A DNA stretch of 64,000 bases from Rubrobacter tropicus (lineage in GTDB: Bacteria > Actinomycetota > Rubrobacteria > Rubrobacterales > Rubrobacteraceae): NCBI RefSeq assembly GCF_011492945.1, contig NZ_CP045119.1:3782001-3846000 (forward strand). The letters are read 5' to 3'. Positions 1 through 7,521 of the stretch are shown here, piece by piece. Position 1 is the first letter of the stretch, and each line of letters opens with the position of its first letter. Position numbers and translations under genes: made by a program. The notes beneath the pieces were generated by a model, which saw only the letters and a list, made by a program, of their open reading frames with translations, was not told the origin of the DNA and did not search any database.

Positions 1-555
1 GCAGGGTCCACACGTCGAGCTGCCGCTTGACCTTGCGCGGCGGCTTGACCGCGCGGACCGGGTTGGCAGGTATCGTGCCCCTCCCTACCGCGTATCCAAG
101 GGCCTTACCAAGGGTCTGCATGGCGTAGCGCACGGTGCGGTTCGAGAGGCCGGAGGAGAGCATCTCCGACTTGAGGTCGAGCACGTGATCCTGGTCGAGT
201 TCTTTGAGCCTGACGTGGCCCAGAATGGGCGCGAGGTGACGACTCGCCATGCGGGCGTAGCCGTCCCAGGTCGTCTGCTTCACCGTGTCGGCCACGACTT
301 TCTCCAGCCACCACGGCAGGTAGTCGGCGAGTTGGGGGTTGTGCGAGTCCAGAAGGACGCTGTCGTCGCGATCCCCGAGGGCGCGGATGAGGTTGCGCTC
401 GCACTCGGTCGGCGTCTTGCCGTAGACGGTCCTCAGCTTGGGCACCCTCCCCTTCGGCCCCCTGACGTAGACCGTGTAGTTGGAGTAGAAGCGTCCGTCT
501 TTGCGCTGCTTCGGCTTGCTACCCAGGCCGTTGGCCCGTTTCTTGTCGGTCATCT
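1..555 (-). CDS. Tyrosine-type integrase, N-terminal part (runs off the window)
   Basis: The minus-strand frame starts at ATG 553-555 and stays open to base 1, giving 185 codons with no stop. The N-terminus is basic and like an AP2-type arm-binding domain (GRFYSNYTVYVRGPKG). It is followed by a SAM-like core-binding domain (residues about 80-150) with KQTTWDGYARMASRHLAP and GLSNRTVRYAMQTLGKAL, and the frame enters the linker to the catalytic domain (NPVRAVKPPR). The catalytic R-H-R-Y residues would lie outside the window. Such enzymes insert and excise phages and integrative elements, so an element boundary probably lies just left of base 1 or near this gene. A palindrome overlaps its likely promoter. 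The family call is firm; the element it serves is unknown. Confidence 0.85.
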
Positions 556-616
556 TCACCCCTTCCAGGCTTCCTCATACGAACCGTGCGCGTCGCACAG
601 GAGGTCGGCACACCAA

Positions 617-639
617 ATTATACCGACAATATCGGTATA
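617..639 (-). promoter_or_regulatory. Palindromic operator over a -10-like element, upstream of the integrase
   Basis: Perfect 8-bp arms TATACCGA (619-626) and TCGGTATA (632-639) flank a 5-bp spacer. Read on the minus strand, a TATAAT hexamer (617-622) overlaps the near arm, about 62 bp upstream of the integrase ATG. No convincing -35 box is seen. A repressor bound here would block the -10. The XRE protein at 1484 is a candidate binder by proximity only. Confidence 0.55.
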
Positions 640-808
640 GCCCATCATGTTATTGTCCGGTCTCTTGTCCGGCCGCCGCGGTCAGAGGCGAGAGACGACG
701 ATTGCTGGCGGCCTGTGCCCGCGACGTATCCTGTTGCCTCGCGTACTCTTCTGGGTTGCGTTGGCCCTTGCTGGCCTTCAGCCTGCTCCGACTTCGGCAG
801 CCACGATC

Positions 809-1207
809 TTATTCCGCCGGGTGGCGCAGGAAGCCTTCGTGGACGGGCACGCCGAGGTCAAACTCCCGCAGCCCGCGTTCGATCTCCGTCCGAATCTCTT
901 CACAGGCCTCTTGCTGCCGGTCTTCGGTCTTGGCGACGGTCTCGGGTAGTTCCACGGCGTTGGAGGTGGTCCTGGTGTAGGAGACCCGGTCCCTCCCGTA
1001 GGCGAAAGCGGCGATTATGTAACGCCTGACGAGCGGAAACACGAAGTTCGAGGGTTGCCGGTCCATCATCTGTGCAACGAACACGCCCTTTCCCGTGACG
1101 CCGCGTCCGTTATGCCGGTCATTCTCGTCTTCCCTCTCCTTCAGCAACCGCAGAAACTCCTCGACGTTCGCGACCTCTATTTCGAAACCAGGCTCAGCGT
1201 TGGTCAT
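809..1207 (-). CDS. Hypothetical protein, 132 aa
   Basis: I do not recognise a family. The start at 1207 is chosen over an upstream in-frame ATG at 1264 because GGGAGAGGGGAGAGG lies just ahead of it. The protein is acidic and helical, with an N-terminal VEEFLRLLKEREDEN segment, a central aromatic stretch (NFVFPLVRRYIIAAFAYGRD) and a charged C-terminal helix (EEIRTEIERGLREFDLGVP). There is no signal peptide or membrane segment. It points toward the integrase and may be cargo or a control gene of the same element. Another possibility is a small phage or plasmid protein. No function is proposed. Confidence 0.6.
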   Translation of the reverse strand: MTNAEPGFEIEVANVEEFLRLLKEREDENDRHNGRGVTGKGVFVAQMMDRQPSNFVFPLVRRYIIAAFAYGRDRVSYTRTTSNAVELPETVAKTEDRQQEACEEIRTEIERGLREFDLGVPVHEGFLRHPAE

Positions 1208-1354
1208 GGCCTCTCCCCTCTCCCGACGATCGATAGGGCAGTCAGTGGGAGAACGAGCCCTCATCGCTCAGTGCGTGCGGACGCAGGAACTCCTCATTCG
1301 TAGGTGAAACGGTCAAACGGTACCGGCCCACTCCAAGCACTCCTTCCGAGGCTT

Positions 1355-1387
1355 TCCGGGGACCCTCGCCCGAGAGGGGTCCCCGGA
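1355..1387. terminator. GC-rich stem-loop, putative terminator or GGGGACC-type hairpin
   Basis: Arms TCCGGGGACCC (1355-1365) and GGGTCCCCGGA (1377-1387) are perfectly complementary across 11 bp with an 11-nt loop. No T-tract follows. It lies between divergent genes (809-1207 on minus, 1484 on plus), so termination is not obviously needed here. It resembles the hairpins at 12731 and 46308, which share a GGGGACC core. Confidence 0.4.
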
Positions 1388-1421
1388 GAGGCGACGCAAA
1401 GAGGACATGTAAATCGTTGTT

Positions 1422-1451
1422 TTGCGGGTCTTATTATATTTAGTCTATAAA
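1422..1451 (+). promoter_or_regulatory. Candidate promoter for the XRE regulator
   Basis: TTGCGG (1422-1427) and TATAAA (1446-1451) are separated by 18 bp in a locally AT-rich stretch, unusual for this window. Transcription would start near 1458, giving a leader of about 26 nt. No strong Shine-Dalgarno is visible before ATG 1484. Confidence 0.45.
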
Positions 1452-1483
1452 CTCTTTGCCCGCGGCTCCCTACGCTCGGTCCC

Positions 1484-1729
1484 ATGGCCGAGGAGGAGTT
1501 GGCGAAGAGGTTCGGCGAGCTGGTGCGGCGCCTGCGCCAGGCGAAGGGCTACTCGCAGGAAGACTTCTCCTTCAGGGTGGGGCTGCACCAGACCTACGTC
1601 AGCTCGGTCGAGCGGGGGGAGAGGAACGTCACCATCGGGACCGCAAACCGGATAGCGCGGGCGCTCGGGACCACGCTGGCGGATCTGTTCGTGGAGCTCG
1701 AGCGGAGGCCCTCTGGTCCCGACGACTGA
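1484..1729 (+). CDS. XRE-family helix-turn-helix transcriptional regulator
   Basis: An 81-aa cytoplasmic DNA-binding protein that is almost entirely one HTH_3 domain. Residues about 10-65 hold FGELVRRLRQAKGYSQEDFS, then GLHQTYVSSVERGERNVTIG with the recognition helix, then IARALGTTLADLF. Such single-domain proteins are phage or plasmid repressors or antitoxin-like regulators. No toxin gene lies beside it. A promoter with TATAAA is present 30-60 bp upstream. It may control the nearby integrase, but the palindrome at 619-639 is not repeated at its own promoter, so self-regulation through that site is not supported. Confidence 0.85.
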   Translation: MAEEELAKRFGELVRRLRQAKGYSQEDFSFRVGLHQTYVSSVERGERNVTIGTANRIARALGTTLADLFVELERRPSGPDD

Positions 1730-1817
1730 CTACGGCGCGGCGTCTCGGCGCGCAAGGCCGTCTCCTATCCAGGATGACGACGGCTGAGCCTCGTCGGGTG
1801 GGATCGTCGCCGCGCGG

Positions 1818-2057
1818 CTACCAGGTCGAGCGCGCTTCGATGCCGTGCCTCGATAGAGCGTGCGTTGCCCTGGCCCCCGCGGGTGGGAAATCTCCGGCGC
1901 CCAGGTCGAAGGCCAACTCTTCCACCACGGCCGCCAGGAGCTCGGCCGACCTGCACTTCCCGTCCCGGCGTGCCTCGCCGAGCGAGGCGGTCGCCCGGAG
2001 GAAAGCCTCCTCGTCGCCGCACACTCCTGCCTTCTCGACCGCCGTATGCGTGGCCAT
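1818..2057 (-). CDS. Hypothetical protein, 79 aa
   Basis: No family is recognised. The start at 2057 is preceded on the minus strand by AGGAG and GGGGG tracts within 20 nt. The sequence begins MATHTAVEKAGVCGDEEAFL and continues as a soluble Ala/Glu-rich protein (SAELLAAVVEELAFDLGAGD), without membrane segments. The opposite-strand frames over the same bases are very Arg/Pro-rich and look like shadows, which favours this frame. It stands alone. Existence is moderately supported; function is unknown. Confidence 0.4.
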   Translation of the reverse strand: MATHTAVEKAGVCGDEEAFLRATASLGEARRDGKCRSAELLAAVVEELAFDLGAGDFPPAGARATHALSRHGIEARSTW

Positions 2058-2106
2058 TGCTTACCCCCGTCTCCTGATAACGCCTCCCATACTAGGCCAG
2101 GGACGG

Positions 2107-2182
2107 GTACCGCGGGTTAAAGGACTGTTAGGAATCGGTTACGAAGAGAATAAGGCTGACGTCCTAGGAGCCCGTACCGCGG
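2107..2182. repeat. Short direct repeat GTACCGCGG in the spacer before the MlrC gene
   Basis: GTACCGCGG occurs at 2107-2115 and again at 2174-2182 in a 140-bp non-coding spacer. It could be a regulator half-site or chance in GC-rich DNA. No other feature was seen here. Confidence 0.25.
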
Positions 2183-2199
2183 CACCTTTCCTCACCTGT

Positions 2200-3732
2200 T
2201 TACAGTTCGTCCAATGGGTAGACGGGCCGGCTCACGTTCTCGAAGGGCAGGCGCGTCAGGCTCTCGGCGCACGGCCCCGGGAGGTCCAGGACGTAGCTGG
2301 CCCTCGCTATGGGACCGTAGGCCCGCTCGTGCTCGGTGGCGGCCTTGACCGCGATCACGAACAGATCTTCGGGATCGATGCCCTGGCTGCGCCACTGCGC
2401 GAGGTCACACGAGGGTGTTCTCCGGCTTGTCAGCAGCACGCTCACGCCCCCGTGCCTGACGACGGCGCACGGACCCATGTAGGTCTCTCCGCCAGATGAG
2501 CCGGTAAGATGGCCCTCCCGGTTCTCCGCCTCGAACCGTCCGTCACTCCTGTAGACCAACTCCACCTCCAGGGGCAGAGGCCCCGAGCCGATCTCCCCGC
2601 TCTTGCCACCGATCTCGACGGCGCGGCGCTCGCCCAGCACCGCATCTCCCAGGACTGCCACGGTCTCGGGGTCGTTGATCACCACCCCGGCGTCGGGGAC
2701 GCCGTGGTCCACCAGCGCGCGCAGAACGTGCGTGGCGTCTCCCGCCGCGCCCGCGCCCACGTTGTCCGAAGGCTCGACGAGCAAGACCGGACCTTCAAGA
2801 TGATCCCCCAGGCGCGTCATCGCCTCCTCCAGAGTCATCAGGGAAGGGGTTCCGGCTTCGCGTAGGGAGGATGCCATCACGTTGAGTTCCCGCAAAGCGC
2901 CGCGCGAGAGCTCCAGGTCGCCCGTAGTCACGGCAGAGAAACCCACCCCCGCCTCGGGCACGTCGGCGTACGGGAAGCCGGCGAGGACGTTGACGGCCAG
3001 GACGTCGGGAAGCTCGGCTTCGATCTCCCTTGCGCGCCTTTCGAGGGGGAGCATGGGTTCCTCGTCCGTCGTCGTCCCGGAGGGCGGCCACATGATCGGC
3101 GGGTGGTCCCGGACGGTCGTCGGCCGACTCTCAGTCTGCATCAGCCCTTCGAGTATGTCGGCAGCGAGGGTCGCCGCATCCCTCAAATCCGTCGGAGGAT
3201 TCTGCCGATGGGCGATAAACCCGTCCGACTGGCGCCCCATGGCCTCCGTGAAGTTGGCGTGCGGGTCTATCACCCCGCAGATCGGCACCTGGGAGAGGTG
3301 CTCGACGCCGCGGATGCGACGCAGCATCTCGCCCTCGACGTCCTGCAAAGACTCACTCACCATCGCCCCGTGCAAGACGAGGAAGACGCCATCGATACCA
3401 TCCTCCGCCTCCCTGTCGGCGACCGCCCGGAACTCGGCCCAGAAGAGGTCCACTACGGCGTCGGCGACCGTCGGTCCTGAGATGGCACGCACGTCCACAA
3501 CGGGCAGCGCCTCCCAGCCTTTGTCCTCCGCGACCTCCATCACTCCCGAAACCGGCGAGGCGCCGGCCCGCATGCGCAGCATCTCTCCGCCGCGATGGAT
3601 CTCGAAGTCCTCCAGGTTCGTACGCCCCTCGACGAACGCGTTCGTCTGATGAACGAACCCTGCCACGAGCACCCGTCTGTTTGCGTACAGGTCCTCTTGG
3701 GCTTGCTCCAGCAGTCCCTCCGGATCGATCAT
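2200..3732 (-). CDS. M81-family metallopeptidase, MlrC-like
   Basis: A 510-aa protein with the full MlrC layout. The N-terminal domain has the metal-site motifs VLVAGFVHQTNAFVEGRTNL, FLVLHGAMVSE and GVIDPHANFTEAM. The C-terminal MlrC domain begins around PVLLVEPSDNVGAGAAGDAT. The family was named for the enzyme opening linearised microcystin in sphingomonads, but most actinobacterial members have unknown peptide or amide substrates. The N-terminus carries about 20 extra residues before the conserved VLVAGF strand, so a later start is possible. The gene has no clear operon partner. The neighbouring amino-acid permease (4798-6144) would fit uptake of peptides or amino acids, but that link is inference. 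Confidence 0.85.
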   Translation of the reverse strand: MIDPEGLLEQAQEDLYANRRVLVAGFVHQTNAFVEGRTNLEDFEIHRGGEMLRMRAGASPVSGVMEVAEDKGWEALPVVDVRAISGPTVADAVVDLFWAEFRAVADREAEDGIDGVFLVLHGAMVSESLQDVEGEMLRRIRGVEHLSQVPICGVIDPHANFTEAMGRQSDGFIAHRQNPPTDLRDAATLAADILEGLMQTESRPTTVRDHPPIMWPPSGTTTDEEPMLPLERRAREIEAELPDVLAVNVLAGFPYADVPEAGVGFSAVTTGDLELSRGALRELNVMASSLREAGTPSLMTLEEAMTRLGDHLEGPVLLVEPSDNVGAGAAGDATHVLRALVDHGVPDAGVVINDPETVAVLGDAVLGERRAVEIGGKSGEIGSGPLPLEVELVYRSDGRFEAENREGHLTGSSGGETYMGPCAVVRHGGVSVLLTSRRTPSCDLAQWRSQGIDPEDLFVIAVKAATEHERAYGPIARASYVLDLPGPCAESLTRLPFENVSRPVYPLDEL

Positions 3733-4044
3733 AGCCCCCTCCTCCCCGTCTCCTCAGATTGCCGTCAGCACCTCTACTCCTCGTTCGTGGTAAGTTCCGG
3801 TCTCGTCGACGCCGTAGCCCGTTTTCGTTTCGCAGGCGTGCGGACAAGGCTTCCTCCTTCGTCTCTCGCGAACGGTCGCCGTCAACCTTCGAGCCGCCCG
3901 ACCGCGGCGACCGGTTGCGGGTGGCACGTAATGCCGAGTCTCGCGACCCGACGGGTCCTGCGCGGTCTCCGAGGATTGCAGCGACCCCTCATCTCTGGTG
4001 CTCGTTGCGCAAGTAACGGGTCTGTGCGATGGGAACGGGCGTCT
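3733..4044. other. Non-coding spacer with one inverted repeat
   Basis: I see no gene in these 312 bases. A 9-bp inverted repeat, CGGTCGCCG (3873-3881) and CGGCGACCG (3905-3913), could form a stem with a 23-nt loop. The spacer separates the MlrC gene from decayed sugar-metabolism genes and is probably partly deletion debris. Confidence 0.4.
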
Positions 4045-4412
4045 TCACATCATGCCACCACGCGCGTCTCCACCAGCCGCCTGCAGGGCCGCTAACACTG
4101 AGTTCAGGTTCCTCAACGAGCCGACCGAGGCGTCCGCCTCCGCTAGCATTCTGGCGGGGTGCGTGGTGGTGAGGGCCACCACCGACATGCGGGCCGCCCG
4201 GGCTGCCTGGACACCGATGGGTGCGTCTTCCACCACCACGCAGTCCTGTGGCCTCACCCCGAGGAGGGCAAGAGCGTTGCCGAGCCCAATCGAAGAGTTC
4301 GGCACGCCGGAGGCCTAGCCACGCTTGCCTTCTTCCACGCCGCCGGTAGCAGTCGACCACATCGGAACCTTCGCCGTCGCGAACCCGGACTCGTACACCA
4401 CCGTGCCCACGA
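4045..4412 (-). pseudogene. Remnant of a HAD-superfamily sugar-phosphate phosphatase/phosphoglucomutase
   Basis: The frame 4045-4305 encodes LGVRPQDCVVVEDAPIGVQA and the following VVALTTTHPA segment, which is HAD motif III of beta-phosphoglucomutase-like enzymes. Upstream in the same frame, beyond an in-frame TAG, GGVEEGK resembles the D-D-V-x-x-G-K stretch that precedes it in intact proteins. The N-terminal catalytic Asp motif and the cap domain are absent. The remnant abuts the broken glycosidase at 4413. Together they look like the two ends left by a deletion in a trehalose/maltose breakdown cluster. A short translated C-terminal piece would have no catalytic site. Confidence 0.75.
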
Positions 4413-4817
4413 TCACGACGAGGTGTGGTTCGGCACGAAGTCGAGCAGTACCCTGATGCTCCGCTCGTGCGCCGTTTCGAGGATCTCGTCAAATTCTTCT
4501 AGCGTGCCGAACATCGGGTGGACGTCCTCGTAGTCAGAGATATCGTAGCCGAAGTCTGCCATCGGGGACGGACAGATCGGGCCAATCCACGCGGCGTCCA
4601 CCTCCAGCCACTCCAGGTAACCGAGCTTTTCGGCGATGTCCCCGAGATCGTCAACCCCGTCGCCGTTGGAGTCTTTGAAGCTGCGCGGGTAGATTTGGTA
4701 GATCACCCCCGACCGCCACCACGGCGGCTCCTGGAGCTCCTGCGGCCCCGCGGCGAAGCCCTTCCGGACTTCTGTGGTATCTGTCGTCGGACCCGGCTCA
4801 AACATCCTTGCGAGCAC
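4413..4817 (-). pseudogene. Truncated GH13 alpha-glucosidase/trehalose synthase-like gene
   Basis: Only the first 134 residues of a family-13 (alpha-amylase-type) enzyme of roughly 500 or more residues remain. WWRSGVIYQIYPRSFKDSNG, DLGDIAEKLGYLEWL and VLLDFVPNHTSS are the expected barrel motifs, but the reading frame stops immediately after the VPNHTS motif, before the catalytic Asp and Glu. The start overlaps the end of the permease gene by 20 bp, so the two were probably one transcript. The break adjoins HAD-phosphatase debris. It is non-functional unless the fragment has another use. Confidence 0.85.
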
Positions 4818-6144
4818 CTCCTTTCTCGGGTGCCGTTTCTTTTTGCCCGGTCGCAGCCTGGTGGGCCCTTCTTCGGAGGCTTTGCGCGGTAGCGCCCATG
4901 ACGACCAAGACAGCCGGATAGAGCAGTCCCCAACCGAACGACCCCGCCACGAGCAAGCAAGGCAGGAGGGCGCAGAGCCCGAATGCTCGCGCCGGCCACG
5001 ACCGGACCAAGCGCAGGTAGGCTCCGACGCTGAACAGGTAAAGCAGGAAGAAGTTTTGTCCGGCCAGGGAAAGCATCGCCTGTTGGGAGAAGGCGCCCGC
5101 GGCGTGGGCCGCCACGACGACCAAGAAGGCCGCGGTGGTGACCACCACCGCGTTACGTGGCAGCCGCGAACCGGTGGTCACTCGCGCGAGGCCGCCGGGG
5201 AGAAGGCCCTCTCTGGCCGAGGAGAAGGCCAAACGGGAGGCCGCCCAGGTGGCACCGTTGACGTTGGCCACCACGATCGCCACCCCTACCCCCGCCATCG
5301 TCCCGCCGCTCCAAATGCCGACCGACTCCTCGAGCACCGCCGCTATGGGAGCCGACGAGATCCGCGGGTCGTCCGGCGATAGCAAGAGTTGTACCGCCAG
5401 GGCTAGCGCCACGTACAAGCCGATCACCACGACGAAGCTGACCGCCACCGCTATCGGGTAGTCGCGCCTGGGGTTCTTGTACTCCTCCGTCGTGAAGGAC
5501 AGCATCTCCCAGCCGGTGAACGCGAAGAACACCAGTCCGAGTGCCGGAACGGCACCCGCCCACGCCGAGAGCGGCGCGATACCGGACCCCGCCGCGGATC
5601 CCGCGCCGGAAAAACCGGCCGTCAGACCGGCGACGGCCACGCCACACAGCACGGCGACGAGCAGGTAGGAAACGATCTGCTGCACGCTGCCGGAGAGGCG
5701 CGCTCCGGCAGCGTTGGTCGTTCCGGCGAGTAGCACCAGCACCGCCGCGGCGGCCGACGCCATCGCGTCCCCCCCGCCGGTCAGGTAAGAAAGGTAGTCC
5801 CCGCCGACGATCGCTATGGCGGGGATACCGAGAGAAAAAGTGCCCAAGAGGAGGGTCTCAGTGGCGGCCCCGGCCCTCGGTCCAAAACCCTCCCGGACGA
5901 AACCCGCGATCCCGCCGGCCTGCGGGTGGCGTGAGCCCAGATACCCGAAGATGACGAGCAAAGGCACGACGATCAGGCCGTCGATCACCCAGGCGTACAC
6001 GGCGGCCGGACCCGCTTCCCGGTACGCGAGCCCGGGCAGGGCGAGCAACCCCGCGCCGATTACCACGCCGAGGGCGAGGGCCACAGCCGAGGTCACCGTG
6101 AGGGTGCCCTCCAAGCGCTCCCCGCGCTCCTCCCGGGAACCCAC
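4798..6144 (-). CDS. APC-superfamily amino-acid permease
   Basis: A 448-aa integral membrane protein with about 12 predicted hydrophobic segments. The APC signature in the first helix is GVVIGAGLLALPGL, with the unwound G-x-G-x-L region. The N-terminal half continues with AGPAAVYAWVIDGLIVVPLL and the C-terminal tail is Lys/Arg-rich and cytoplasmic. The family exchanges or imports amino acids and amines with protons or sodium. Substrate cannot be assigned from sequence alone. Its 3' end overlaps the broken glycosidase. It could provide amino acids from peptide or amide cleavage by the MlrC-like enzyme downstream, but that is speculative. Confidence 0.85.
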   Translation of the reverse strand: MGSREERGERLEGTLTVTSAVALALGVVIGAGLLALPGLAYREAGPAAVYAWVIDGLIVVPLLVIFGYLGSRHPQAGGIAGFVREGFGPRAGAATETLLLGTFSLGIPAIAIVGGDYLSYLTGGGDAMASAAAAVLVLLAGTTNAAGARLSGSVQQIVSYLLVAVLCGVAVAGLTAGFSGAGSAAGSGIAPLSAWAGAVPALGLVFFAFTGWEMLSFTTEEYKNPRRDYPIAVAVSFVVVIGLYVALALAVQLLLSPDDPRISSAPIAAVLEESVGIWSGGTMAGVGVAIVVANVNGATWAASRLAFSSAREGLLPGGLARVTTGSRLPRNAVVVTTAAFLVVVAAHAAGAFSQQAMLSLAGQNFFLLYLFSVGAYLRLVRSWPARAFGLCALLPCLLVAGSFGWGLLYPAVLVVMGATAQSLRRRAHQAATGQKETAPEKGGARKDV

Positions 6145-6267
6145 GCTTGGGTCGGAGTCGAGTATCGGCTCGTTCGGTCCCCCGCCCGAATTCGGCGCCT
6201 TCGCTATGATGCCCTCCTCTCCGGGACCCCTTAAGGTTGGCCCGTGCTGCTCGCCCCCGACGACGCC

Positions 6268-7398
6268 CTACGCCACCGTTTCCAGCGCGATCACGTACAC
6301 GCACCCTTCCTCGCCCGCCACGGAGGAATGCTTCGTGCCCTCGGGCAAAAGGAGGCGGTCTCCCGACGTGCAGGCCGCCTCCTCGTCGTCGTAGCGGAAC
6401 GTGATCGAGCCGTCGACGATCAAGAGCGTTTCGTCGGTCGGGTGCGTGTGAGTCTCGTGCTCGCGCCCCGGGGTGTCGCGCTGAACCTCCACCGAACCCG
6501 TCTCTGGCAGCAGCTCCATCACCGCCATCTCAAGCTCGACGCCCCCGCCGCGGACTATCTCGGGCCTTCTGCCCGCCTCTTGCGTCATCGCGTCCTCCCT
6601 TCGGTCGCCTTTTTCCCGGGCCCGTGTCCGTTCTCCCGCCAGGCCGCCGCGCGTCACCGCACGGTCCGTCGCGGCGTGGAAGGGACAGCGCCCGGTCACG
6701 GGCGTGTTGTCGTCGGGCAGGAAGTACTGTTTCCACTCGTGCGATGACGGGTCCCCGTAGCTTCCCATGTCCGGGTGCGCCTCCATGCCCTCCCACGCCT
6801 CCATCCTGGCTCGGATGATCTCGCGCGCCCGCGTCCCGGCAGGCGTCCCGCCCTCTATTCCGTCGAAGACCCTCCTGGGCTGGAACAAGAGGACCAGCGA
6901 ATCGCCCATATTCCTCGAATCCCGGAGACGATACGCCGGCGCCGAGGCGAACACGAACATCGGCTCCCCGGCGAAACAGAACTCCCACTTGGGATCTACA
7001 GGGTCGTACGGACGATCCTCCGGCCATGGACTCTCGTCCAGCCCGTGCAGGAAACGTAGGACGTACCAGAACCGCTCCTCGTAAAAAGATAGCGGCCTCC
7101 GCGCCCGTTCGGGCTCGAAGAACAGCGCCAGGGCGTGCCTGACCTGCGGGTTGGCCTTCGAGAGGGCGAGGAACTCCCGCAGCAGCGCGGGTACGTGTCC
7201 GACGTCGTCTCCTTCGACGTACCCGTAGCGCAGCTCCCCCCGCTTCTCCGCGGAGGTCCCGAAGTAGCACGGGTACTCGGGATCGAGGAGACGATCTCGG
7301 AAACGGCCGTACTCGCGCACGAGCCAGCGCGGCACCATCCCATCAGCCCCGGACACGTCCTGCCCTGTAAGCAGCAACCTTTGCTCGACTTTGACCAA
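6268..7398 (-). CDS. YqcI/YcgG-family protein fused to a C-terminal cupin
   Basis: Residues about 20-240 match the YqcI/YcgG family: DPEYPCYFGTSAEKRGELRY, the aromatic LFFEPERARRPLSFYEERFW stretch and a final CPFH. Members studied in natural-product pathways are, as I recall, haem-dependent amino-acid N-oxygenases. Most are uncharacterised. Residues about 271-376 form a cupin (HETHTHPTDETLLIVDGSI, then LLPEGTKHSS). The join is a charged linker. Inside it, AAGGGAGG precedes an in-frame ATG at 6588, so a separate 106-aa cupin may also be made. The divergent GntR gene is the likely regulator. The fusion could be an operon whose stop codon was lost. Confidence 0.75.
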   Translation of the reverse strand: MVKVEQRLLLTGQDVSGADGMVPRWLVREYGRFRDRLLDPEYPCYFGTSAEKRGELRYGYVEGDDVGHVPALLREFLALSKANPQVRHALALFFEPERARRPLSFYEERFWYVLRFLHGLDESPWPEDRPYDPVDPKWEFCFAGEPMFVFASAPAYRLRDSRNMGDSLVLLFQPRRVFDGIEGGTPAGTRAREIIRARMEAWEGMEAHPDMGSYGDPSSHEWKQYFLPDDNTPVTGRCPFHAATDRAVTRGGLAGERTRAREKGDRREDAMTQEAGRRPEIVRGGGVELEMAVMELLPETGSVEVQRDTPGREHETHTHPTDETLLIVDGSITFRYDDEEAACTSGDRLLLPEGTKHSSVAGEEGCVYVIALETVA

Positions 7399-7468
7399 CG
7401 CGTCACCCCCCGCGACAAAGTAGGTCAGGGTTCTTACCTTGTTAATCGCACGTAAACCGGGCTATGCT

Positions 7469-7507
7469 TACCGCCAGTCCGGTATCCGGCGTTGGTGACA
7501 TAGTCAC
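7469..7507 (+). promoter_or_regulatory. Two inverted repeats in the divergent GntR/YqcI spacer
   Basis: GTGAC (7495-7499) and GTCAC (7503-7507) form a palindrome around ATA, 15 bp before the GntR start. TACCG (7469-7473) and CGGTA (7480-7484) form a second one. Both suit a dimeric GntR-family repressor controlling itself and the divergent YqcI/YcgG-cupin gene. No binding data are available. Confidence 0.5.
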
Positions 7508-7521
7508 ATAGGTAGGTAGGT

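Noticed and set aside
1456-2499. 347-codon plus-strand open frame
   Set aside because: It overlaps the XRE gene in another frame and the MlrC gene antisense, and is Arg/Pro/Ala-rich. It is a GC-driven shadow.
3989-4492. 167-codon minus-strand frame through the sugar-gene debris
   Set aside because: The sequence is Arg/Gly-rich without motifs; the HAD and GH13 pieces are in other frames.
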